64,000 bases of DNA from Saccharomonospora marina XMU15 (lineage in GTDB: Bacteria > Actinomycetota > Actinomycetes > Mycobacteriales > Pseudonocardiaceae). Below, piece by piece: positions 25,883-32,486 of this stretch (its first letter is position 1; the number at the start of each line of letters is the position of its first letter). The stretch covers positions 434,001-498,000 of the forward strand of contig NZ_CM001439.1 of the NCBI RefSeq assembly GCF_000244955.1, given 5' to 3'. The notes under the pieces were generated by a model that had not been told where the DNA came from, did not search any database, and worked only from the letters and a program-made list of their open reading frames with translations. A program made the translations under genes and the position numbers.

Positions 25883-26595
25883 CGGCGGCCTCCCTGTGGC
25901 TTGCCTACCGGCGACTCGTGTCGCGGATCAGCGGTCTTCTCGCCTCCGCTGGCGGAATTCTCGCTGCTGACGGAGGGGTCGCCGACGTTTTTGGCTGGAT
26001 GGCATCGAGGACAGCGGACCGACCTGGTTCGGTCGGCATCCAGCCAGACGACACGGGCGCTCACCGGGTCGGAGTCGCGGCCGTCGCACTGCCCGCAGAC
26101 GGGGCCGACGGTGCCCTGCGCGGCGCGCTTGCCCGCGGGACGGTTCTTGTCACGGTTAAGGACGGTTCGGGGGCAATCTCTGCCCCTCGTCGTGCGGCTC
26201 TTTGCCCCTCGTGCCTGCTGTGTTTGCCCCTCGTGCTGGTCATCAGGGGGCAAGTTCTGCCCCTCGTCGGGAGGGTTGTCCACAGGTTGCCGGATGATCA
26301 GGTCGTAATTGTTGGGACGTCGGTCCGCCCGCTTGAGGTATGCGGCGACGATCTCCTGGTCGGCTGAGCGCCGGATGAGGCCGAGTTCTTCCAGCGCGCG
26401 CAGGGCGTAGCGCACCGAGCGCTCGGAGAGCCGGGTGTAGCGCATCAACCTGTTCAGTGATGGGAAGGCGTTGCGGCCGTCCGGGTCCGCGTGGTTGGCG
26501 AGCCCCACCAGGACTATCGCCAGACTGGACGCGTCTCGGCGGTTGGTGGGGATCGGAGCGATGTTGAGTGCCCAGTTGATGGCTTCGATGCTCAC
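25879..26595 (-). CDS. Helix-turn-helix protein of the element's right end
   Basis: The 238-residue product begins 'VSIEAINWALNIAPIP' and has a winged-helix type HTH_36-like domain: 'LVGLANHADPDGRNAFPSLN' followed by 'LSERSVRYALRALEELGLIR'. This start is standard for HTH proteins of actinomycete integrative elements that lie next to DUF2637 or replication genes. The C-terminal third is low complexity but has two C-x-x-C pairs ('VCGQCDG' and 'RCPRCHP'), so a zinc ribbon is plausible. GTG 26595 overlaps the stop of a preceding micro-ORF; the open frame extends 30 codons further upstream. Confidence 0.78.
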   Translation of the reverse strand: MSIEAINWALNIAPIPTNRRDASSLAIVLVGLANHADPDGRNAFPSLNRLMRYTRLSERSVRYALRALEELGLIRRSADQEIVAAYLKRADRRPNNYDLIIRQPVDNPPDEGQNLPPDDQHEGQTQQARGAKSRTTRGRDCPRTVLNRDKNRPAGKRAAQGTVGPVCGQCDGRDSDPVSARVVWLDADRTRSVRCPRCHPAKNVGDPSVSSENSASGGEKTADPRHESPVGKPQGGRR

Positions 26596-26669
26596 CAGGC
26601 CACCGCCTCGAAGAGGACGTGCAGCGGATGGTTGAAGAGGTCGTGCGGGCTGCGGATGGGCTCGGTCAT
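26592..26669 (-). CDS. 25-residue micro-ORF coupled to the HTH gene
   Basis: ATG 26669 is preceded by GGAGG with 5 bases spacing and the frame runs 25 codons to a TGA that overlaps the HTH gene's GTG (GTGA). The peptide has no Cys and ends with 'LHVLFEAVAW'. The perfect ribosome site and the coupling suggest it is translated, either as a small protein or as a leader that drives translation of the next gene. Confidence 0.6.
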   Translation of the reverse strand: MTEPIRSPHDLFNHPLHVLFEAVAW

Positions 26670-26693
26670 CGGCGCCTCCGTTCAAACATCCCG

Positions 26694-26710
26694 TCTCACA
26701 CCTGTCTCAC
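26694..26710. repeat. Paired TCTCAC repeats near attR (candidate integrase arm site)
   Basis: TCTCAC at 26694 and 26705 (GTCTCAC in both) resemble the pair at 8391/8401. They lie about 105 bases inside the right core site. In the excised circle the two pairs would flank the joined att core. Confidence 0.4.
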
Positions 26711-26814
26711 GGACTGGCTGGACGGGGCTGGATGGGAGGCCTTGACCCGGACTACCCACAGGAAGCTGACCTGCGGAAACGCGCTCGACGGACGTCGCGG
26801 GAAGATTCCTTCGC

Positions 26815-26860
26815 GACTACGGATCAGAAGGTTTGGGGTTCGAATCCCTACGGGCGCGCA
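26815..26860. repeat. attR: 46-bp copy of the tRNA-Arg 3' end
   Basis: This copy is identical to 8273-8318 and is the displaced original 3' part of the chromosomal tRNA gene. It lacks the 5' half of the tRNA, so it is not a gene. Confidence 0.95.
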
Positions 26861-26862
26861 GC

Positions 26863-26898
26863 GAAGAAACCGCCTCTGAGCAGGCGGTTTTCTTCTTT
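26863..26898 (+). terminator. Rho-independent terminator, original one of tRNA-Arg
   Basis: GAAGAAACCGCCT (26863-26875) pairs with AGGCGGTTTTCTTC (26882-26895) around loop CTGAGC, with one bulged T, followed by TTT. It starts two bases past the att core, so before insertion it terminated the tRNA transcript; the element now separates them by 18.5 kb. Confidence 0.85.
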
Positions 26899-26990
26899 AC
26901 GGGCCCGGGAAGCGGTTGACAGGCCCGCACGGGCGGACCAGACGGTGGCCAGCGTGCCTTGTAAGCGAATGCTGAAGCTGCCAGTCGTGG

Positions 26991-27800
26991 TCATGACGGT
27001 GTGAAGGTGATCGCGGCGAGGGTTTTGTCGTCGGACACTTTCGAGCGTGGGTAGTGGTGGCCGTTCGGGTCGGTTGTGGTTTCCCAGTCGGCGCAGCGTT
27101 TCAGTAGTTCCTTGAGGTCGGTTGTGTCGAGTTGGGCGATGTGGTGCCAGTTGTCGAGTCCGAGGTGGGTTATTGGCCCGTAGGCTCCGTCGGTGGCGAG
27201 CACGGCCCAGGTGATGTCCGTGGTGGCGATGGTGTTGGTGTAGGCGTGGTGTGCCGCTGCTGGGTTGGTTTCGGCGATCCAGTAGCCGCCTGGCTGGTTG
27301 CGTTGTTGTCGTTGCTGCTGTTGCAGGCGCTGGAGTAGCTCGCGGTGTGCGGCGTCGTAGCCGTGTCCGTCGGCGAGGCGCTGTCGGTACTGGTGGTGTT
27401 CGGGGATGCCGAGTTCGGCGATGCGAGCGTCGGTGAGTGTGCGTGTCGTCTGCTCGTTGCCGTAGTAGATGGTGCTGTCGCCCAGTGCGTAGAGGTCGAC
27501 GACGTCGTTGCGTGCTCGCGCGATGCTGATGGTGCTGGAGGGTGAGCCGCCTGCCGTGAGCTGTAGCGCGTCGGCGGTTGCGGTGATCGCCTCGGCGACG
27601 ACCTTTGCGAGGTCCCGAGTGGGGGCCGCTTGGAGTGCGGCGGCGAGGTGGGTGCCGAGTGTTTCGACGTAGTGGTCGGTGCGTACCTCGACGGGAACGA
27701 AAGCGCTGGCTCCGTCGAGTACGATCGCGGCGTGATCGGTGGCGTACACGCGATCTTGGCTGTGTTCCGGGTCCGGCCATTGAGCGCGAGTTACCTGCAT
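26991..27800 (-). CDS. PP2C-family serine/threonine phosphatase-like protein
   Basis: The 269-residue protein keeps the metal-binding pattern of PPM/PP2C phosphatases: 'YATDHAAIVLDGASAF' (D-G), 'DLYALGDSTIYYG' (G-D-S), 'AVLATDGAYGP' (T-D-G) and the C-terminal 'SDDKTLAAI' (D-D). It has no regulatory or membrane domain. Low-complexity Gln-rich sequence lies in the middle ('LQRLQQQQRQQRNQ'). It is the first gene past attR and is not obviously linked to a kinase. In accessory regions such phosphatases can be part of phosphorylation-based stress or defence modules, but there is no partner here. ATG 27800 is the first start in the frame. Confidence 0.82.
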   Translation of the reverse strand: MQVTRAQWPDPEHSQDRVYATDHAAIVLDGASAFVPVEVRTDHYVETLGTHLAAALQAAPTRDLAKVVAEAITATADALQLTAGGSPSSTISIARARNDVVDLYALGDSTIYYGNEQTTRTLTDARIAELGIPEHHQYRQRLADGHGYDAAHRELLQRLQQQQRQQRNQPGGYWIAETNPAAAHHAYTNTIATTDITWAVLATDGAYGPITHLGLDNWHHIAQLDTTDLKELLKRCADWETTTDPNGHHYPRSKVSDDKTLAAITFTPS

Positions 27801-28131
27801 CAGTCACCAACGGTACGGCCCCGCGACCGCCTCGCTGCCCGTGAAAGTCGTTTCGTCCTCGGCGAAAGCGCGGCGGTACCACCGTACTGAAGTCGCCGTC
27901 GCCGATCCTTCGTGAACAACTCCTGCTGTCGCCAAGCGCCCCGCAGGACCGTGGACGCGATCGAAGCCGGGTTCGGACTTGCTCGCCGTGCAGGGTTGAT
28001 CGGGCTGCATCGGGGGTGGTGTGCGTGGCGCGTTCACTTGTTCGAACGGGCGCACTAGTGTGGGGCGCGATGCGATCCCACCACGCCCAACCGCATCAGG
28101 GACGAATTTCGACATGGTGGAGGCAGCAGCG
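27801..28131. other. Intergenic region between divergent PP2C and DUF5131 genes
   Basis: This 331-bp stretch must hold both promoters. Weakly coding-looking frames exist on both strands but have no ribosome site or recognisable protein. I see no clear -35/-10 pair or repeat. Confidence 0.5.
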
Positions 28132-28902
28132 ATGAGTGATCGATCGGGCATTGAGTGGACCGAGACGACCTGGAACCCTACGACCGGGTGTGATCGGGTC
28201 TCGGCGGGTTGCGATCACTGCTACGCCCTCACTTTGGCCAAGCGTTTGAAGGCGATGGGGTCGGCCAAGTACCAGACCGATGGAGATCCGCGCACCAGCG
28301 GTCCCGGTTTCGGAGTGGCCACTCACGAGGCCGCGTTGGCCGAGCCGTATCGGTGGCGGGCCCCGCGGTTGGTGTTCGTCAACTCCATGAGCGACCTCTT
28401 CCACGCCCGGGTTCCCGTTGACTTCATCCGCCGCGTGTTCGCGGTGATGCGCGAGACCCCGCAGCACACCTACCAGGTGTTGACCAAGCGCACCCGCCGG
28501 CTTCGGCGCCTGGCGCCGTCGCTGGAGTGGCCGGCGAACCTGTGGATTGGTACGTCGGTCGAGAACGACGAGGTCGCCTACCGGATTGATGAGCTCCGTA
28601 CTGTGCCTGCTGCCGTCCGGTTCCTGTCCTGCGAACCGCTACTCGGGCCGCTACCCAATCTCGACCTGGACGGAATCGGCTGGGTCATCGTCGGCGGTGA
28701 ATCCGGCGCCCAGGCCCGCCCCATCGACCCGGGCTGGGTGCGTGGCCTTCGCGACCAGTGTCAACGCGCCGACGTGTCGTTCTTCTTCAAACAGTGGGGC
28801 GGCCGCACCCCCAAAGCCGGCGGGCGCGAACTCGACGGCCGCACCTGGGACGACATGCCTATCCGGCGAGGCTCGGCGGTTGCCGAGCCGATAATGGTCT
28901 GA
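28132..28902 (+). CDS. Three-Cys-motif protein (DUF5131, phage Gp37/Gp68 family)
   Basis: The 256-residue protein starts with the family signature 'IEWTETTWNPTTGCDRVSAG' continuing C-D-H-C-Y-A, which gives the three conserved cysteines (C-x6-C-x2-C), then 'LVFVNSMSDLFH', 'QVLTKR' and 'VIVGGESG'. The cysteine pattern resembles an Fe-S or radical-SAM-like cluster site and the protein is usually encoded beside TcmP, as here. The molecular activity is not established to my knowledge. ATG 28132 follows GGAGG by 9 bases. The 3' end overlaps the convergent tcmP by 44 bases. Confidence 0.9.
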   Translation: MSDRSGIEWTETTWNPTTGCDRVSAGCDHCYALTLAKRLKAMGSAKYQTDGDPRTSGPGFGVATHEAALAEPYRWRAPRLVFVNSMSDLFHARVPVDFIRRVFAVMRETPQHTYQVLTKRTRRLRRLAPSLEWPANLWIGTSVENDEVAYRIDELRTVPAAVRFLSCEPLLGPLPNLDLDGIGWVIVGGESGAQARPIDPGWVRGLRDQCQRADVSFFFKQWGGRTPKAGGRELDGRTWDDMPIRRGSAVAEPIMV

Positions 28903-30097
28903 ACATTTTGTCCCGGTAGAAGTGTCGTCCTTTGCCATCGTGATTGACGTGGCCAGCCGAATGCAGACGCTTGACCGCCTCGCGGGCGTGGCGAGCGCGG
29001 GCGCCGGTGCCCAGTACCCCATCGAACACCTCGGGCACGCGCTCCCCGAGGATTAGCGGCCTATGCTCGTCCAGCAGGCTGTCGATGTTGTCCGCGAGCT
29101 TGTTCACCCACGCTTCGTGTTGCGCCCGTTCGTATGCCCCACGATCGAAATTCCATGCTCCGTGGGTCGAAAAGAGAGCCAGGGTCCCGTCGGCTCCTTC
29201 CTTTTCCGCCTCGGCTCGCTGCCAAGCTTCCTCCCAATCCAATCCTGCTTGGCCGATGCAATCGGCGAACAGCCATGCCCCATCTTGGTGCACGGTGAAG
29301 AGCGTCAGAACGAAGATTGGCGCGTGCCATGGCCTTCGGCGGACCGGCATGCTGACCGTGTAGTAGCCAGTTTCTTGGCCGACCTGCTGTGCATAGGTCT
29401 GCGCGACTCGCAGTGCAGTAGCCGCAGGCCGTTCACCGTGCTTGTGCCCATCTGGCTCGCCCGTTGGATCTACGGCCGCAGCCTCGAACCCTTGTCTCCA
29501 CCAGCGTTCTCCAAGGAACTGGTCGAGCTGGCTGGCAAGTGCTTCGTCCTGGGGACTCAGCGGCTGTCTGCCACGTTTTGCCTTGGTCAATCGCGACCCG
29601 AAGTTCCACACGGACCGAACTGACACGTGGATGAGCACGTCGGTAGGTAGTCGCGCCCTTCTCCGTTCCCGCAGGAGAGAGGTGAGTCTGTTGCGGCTCA
29701 GAGCTGGCCCAAACGGATCAAAGAAGGCGAAGAGAGCGTTGCGGCGGGAGGCGTCGACGATTCGTCCGAGGTGTTCGTCAATGTCTCCCTGAAGCGCTAT
29801 GTAGGGTTGTCCCGCGCACTTTTCGGCGAGGACACGTTGTTAACGAGCGAAGGTTGATTGGTCTTTCTCGACAAAAATTGCCTCGATCTGCCGTTTGGCC
29901 GCAACGCTACGCGCAGCCTCGGCAAGAACGAGCGGGGATCCCGGTGTGTCGTCGTCGTAGCATCCGGCACCTGCGTATCCGTCAAGAAAAGTAACCGGTG
30001 TCCTCGTGCCTGCCTTCATGGCAAATGCTCGGCAATACCGCTTGAGCAAGCCATGTTTGACAACTGCCGGTGCCTGCCGCGCATCGAAGAACGCCAT
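28859..30097 (-). pseudogene. tcmP: Three-Cys-motif partner TcmP, interrupted by an in-frame TAA
   Basis: One minus-strand frame runs from ATG 30097 (GGGGAGGG upstream) to 28859, 413 codons, with a single stop, TAA at 29842-29840 (codon 86). Before it: 'AVVKHGLLKRYCRAFAMKAG', 'VTFLDGYAGAGCYDD' and 'IFVEKDQSTFAR'; after it the frame resumes 'QRVLAEKCAGQPYIALQGD', 'ALFAFFDPFGPAL' and on to the end with no further break. This is the TcmP layout (N-terminal SAM-methyltransferase-like 'DGYAGAG', then 'FFDPFG'). One base change, such as TTA to TAA, would explain it. A GTG at 29638 could restart a 259-residue fragment. Whether the pair is dead or the codon is a recent lesion cannot be told. Confidence 0.88.
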
Positions 30098-30284
30098 GGC
30101 CGCGAGCCCTCCCCGTCACCAGAGCTCACACCAGCTTGGAACCCGTCCCCTATCGGTGTCTACCTGCACTGGAGGGAATAGCGTGAGAAGAATGCTACTC
30201 TCCGTGAAGCCTCAGGCGGCGGTCGAGGCCTGCTGTATTCGCTCAAGAGTGGAGCGCTCCGCGTTCCAGCGCTTACTTCCGTGT

Positions 30285-30374
30285 CCGGCCGCAGGGCAGT
30301 CGGTGGCGGAGCAGGTCTGGTACCGGGAGGAGCCCCTCTGCGACCGCTGCCTCGCGGAATTCGCAAAGTAATCT
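30285..30374 (+). pseudogene. Fossil of a DegT/StrS aminotransferase 3' end
   Basis: Within the otherwise gene-free 30098-30484, the plus strand reads 'VAEQVW' directly joined to 'YREEPLCDRCLAEFAK' and a stop. This matches the C-terminus of the element's aminotransferase ('VAEQVW', nine residues, then 'HREEDLPLVDRYLEGIRK'), with a deletion and a shifted end. At DNA level GGTGGCGGAGCAGGTCTGG is identical, as are CCGGGAGGAG and CGCAAAGTAATC. The rest of the 387-bp gap shows nothing I can identify. Confidence 0.7.
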
Positions 30375-30484
30375 AAGGGCTACACCGGGCGTAATCGCTG
30401 ATCACGGGATGCTCATAGAATGCCCGGAGCGCGGAGAAGCAGGTTTGCCGACCCTGCCACCGAACGGATCTCCGGCGTCGCCGA

Positions 30485-31363
30485 TCAAGCGCCTCGGGAC
30501 TCCGCGACTCGGCGCATCCAGTAGCGGAACCAGTTGCCGCCGAAGGGAACGTACACGCGAACCGGTACGTCGCGGGCGACGAGGTCGGTCACCACGTCCG
30601 GGCGCACTCCCAGCAGTTGCTCGACCGGCAACGGCCCGTGCGCGGCGAGTAGAGCCTCGCGGAGGACACCGTCGTGGGTGGCCAGCGCGAACGGTGCTTT
30701 GGCCTCCACCAACTGGTGGGCCAGGCGCAGGAAGGCGACATCGGTGGGCTCGCCGTACGGCAGGGCGCGGTCGCGTGCCTCGACGTAGGCGCCTTTGACC
30801 AGCCGGATGTGCACGCCGGCGTCCTGCAGCCGCCGCATGTCTTCCGGCGTGCGATGCAGGTTCGCCTGTGCGGTGGCGCCGAGCCGGTCGGCCAGTCCCT
30901 TGCCCGCGACGGCGAGCACGCACGACAGCACAGCGTCGGCGCGAGCATGGTCCTCGGCGCCCACCTGGATGCGCCTGCCCTCCGGAAGTGCTCCCGCGAT
31001 CGCAGCCAGATAGTCGGCGCAGCGTGCCGGGTCGATGTCGAGCCCGAGGTGGGAAAGGTCGAGCGCCAGCCAGGCGTCCTCGGGCAGGTGGGCGAGTTCC
31101 GCCGCCAGTTCCACGTAGTCGTCGGCGACGCGCTCGGCGACCGTCGGGCGGCTGACCAGTTCGCCGAACTGATCGATGCTGCTGGCCACACCGCGGGCGT
31201 GCAGATCCCGAACCTGCCGGACGGCATCGCCCAACGACGTGCCCGCGACGTAACGCGACGCAGCTCGCCACGCCATTTCCTGCCCTCGCGGTACGGACCG
31301 CACGATCCGCTCGAAGCGGTTACTGGTGGCCAGCCGGAACAGGATCTCGCGGTCGATCGACAT
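30485..31363 (-). CDS. Proline dehydrogenase (monofunctional, FAD-dependent)
   Basis: The 292-residue protein has the PRODH barrel with 'LALDLSHLGLDI', 'GVHIRLVKGAYVEAR' (the L-V-K-G-A-Y-x-E flavin/proline region), 'FALATHDG' and the C-terminal signature 'VRVYVPFGGNWFRYWMRRVA' with the Tyr and paired Arg residues that bind proline's carboxylate. It oxidizes proline to pyrroline-5-carboxylate; the usual partner P5C dehydrogenase is not in the window. ATG 31363 has AGGA seven bases upstream. Confidence 0.94.
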   Translation of the reverse strand: MSIDREILFRLATSNRFERIVRSVPRGQEMAWRAASRYVAGTSLGDAVRQVRDLHARGVASSIDQFGELVSRPTVAERVADDYVELAAELAHLPEDAWLALDLSHLGLDIDPARCADYLAAIAGALPEGRRIQVGAEDHARADAVLSCVLAVAGKGLADRLGATAQANLHRTPEDMRRLQDAGVHIRLVKGAYVEARDRALPYGEPTDVAFLRLAHQLVEAKAPFALATHDGVLREALLAAHGPLPVEQLLGVRPDVVTDLVARDVPVRVYVPFGGNWFRYWMRRVAESRGA

Positions 31364-31500
31364 GGCCACATCCTGGCAGATTCGAAGTCGCCGTGATCGA
31401 ATTCGCTTGGTGCTCGACGCGCTCCGACGATGCCGTCGTCAAGGGGATCGCGCCACAATTGCGTTGTTTCCGGCGCCGCGCGGCTGTTTTGATCGCGGCC

Positions 31501-32478
31501 ATGGAGCGGTATCTGGTTACGGGCAGTTCGGGTCACCTCGGTGAGGCGCTGGTACGCACCTTGCGCGCGCGGGAGCTGGACGTCGTCGGCCTCGACGTCA
31601 TCGAATCGCCGTTCACGACGGTGGTGGGCTCCATCGCTGACCCGGAAGTCGTGCGCAGAGCGATGGACGGGGTCACCCACGTGCTGCACACCGCCACCCT
31701 GCACAAACCTCATGTCGGGTCCCACGCGCGGCAGGAGTTCGTGGACACCAACGTCTCCGGCACACTGACCCTGCTGGAAGAGGCCGCGGCCGCCGGTGTC
31801 GGCAGCGTCGTGTTCACCAGCAGCACCAGCGCCTTCGGTCGTGCCCTGACCCCGGGCGCCGGGCAACCAGCGGCGTGGATAACGGAAGACGTTCGCCCGG
31901 TGGTCCGAAACATCTACGGTGCCACGAAGATCGCCGCCGAGGAGCTGTGTGAACTGCTCGCACGCGACCTCGGCATCCCGGTGGTCGTCTTGCGGACGTC
32001 GCGGTTCTTTCCGGAGCGCGACGATCGCGACGACGTTCGCGCGGCGTACGACGACACCAACCTGAAGGTCAACGAGTTCCTCTACCGCCGCGTCGACCTC
32101 GCCGACGTCGTCGACGCCCACCTGCTCGCGGCCGCCCGCGCGCCGGGGCTCGGATTCGCCAGATACATCATCAGCGCCACCACCCCGTTCACTTCCACGG
32201 ATCTCCCCGAACTCGCCGTGGACGCCCCCGCGGTGGTGGCGCGACTGTTCCCCGAGATCGCCGAGGACTACCGGCGCTGGGGATGGCGCATGTTTCCCAC
32301 ACTGGATCGGGTCTATGTCAACGATCTGGCCAGGCGGGATCTGGGTTGGGCGCCCGCGTATGACTTCCGAGCCGTCGTGGAACTCGTGCGTGCCAACGGA
32401 AAGCCACGCAGCCCACTCGCGGCGACGGTCGGCGCCAAGGGATATCACGCCACCCCGACCGGCGTGTACACGGCATGA
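31501..32478 (+). CDS. NAD-dependent epimerase/dehydratase (extended SDR)
   Basis: The 325-residue protein begins 'MERYLVTGSSGHLGEALVRT', an extended-SDR nucleotide-binding motif (T-G-x-x-G-x-x-G), with 'VVFTSSTSAFG' (catalytic Ser) and 'NIYGATKIAAEEL' (Y-x-x-x-K). Substrate likely a sugar or hydroxy-acid derivative; not defined. 'VVLRTSRFFPERDD' follows. It is divergent from proline dehydrogenase and ends just before the convergent membrane protein gene. The open frame extends upstream to 31393, but ATG 31501 gives the correct family start. Confidence 0.88.
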   Translation: MERYLVTGSSGHLGEALVRTLRARELDVVGLDVIESPFTTVVGSIADPEVVRRAMDGVTHVLHTATLHKPHVGSHARQEFVDTNVSGTLTLLEEAAAAGVGSVVFTSSTSAFGRALTPGAGQPAAWITEDVRPVVRNIYGATKIAAEELCELLARDLGIPVVVLRTSRFFPERDDRDDVRAAYDDTNLKVNEFLYRRVDLADVVDAHLLAAARAPGLGFARYIISATTPFTSTDLPELAVDAPAVVARLFPEIAEDYRRWGWRMFPTLDRVYVNDLARRDLGWAPAYDFRAVVELVRANGKPRSPLAATVGAKGYHATPTGVYTA

Positions 32479-32486
32479 GTCCGATC

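Larger units (their letters stand above)
8273..26860. mobile_element. 18.5-kb integrative mobilizable element in tRNA-Arg(ACG)
   Basis: The element is delimited by 46-bp att repeats and holds an integrase at the left end, relaxosome-type genes (MobC-like and MobP-like), a type I restriction system (R, S, M), a regulated cargo cassette (about 19.2-25.1 kb) and an HTH/DUF2637 pair at the right end. Many genes overlap by 4 bases (GTGA or ATGA). No FtsK/TraB-type translocase, no Rep protein and no type IV secretion genes are present, so autonomous transfer is not expected; mobilization by a co-resident conjugative element is the likely mode. hsdS in particular is visibly less GC-rich than the chromosome, in line with foreign origin. 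Confidence 0.9.

Noticed and set aside
27804-28151. 115-codon minus-strand frame upstream of the PP2C gene
   Set aside because: It spans the divergent promoter region, is low in recognisable features, and overlaps the DUF5131 start.
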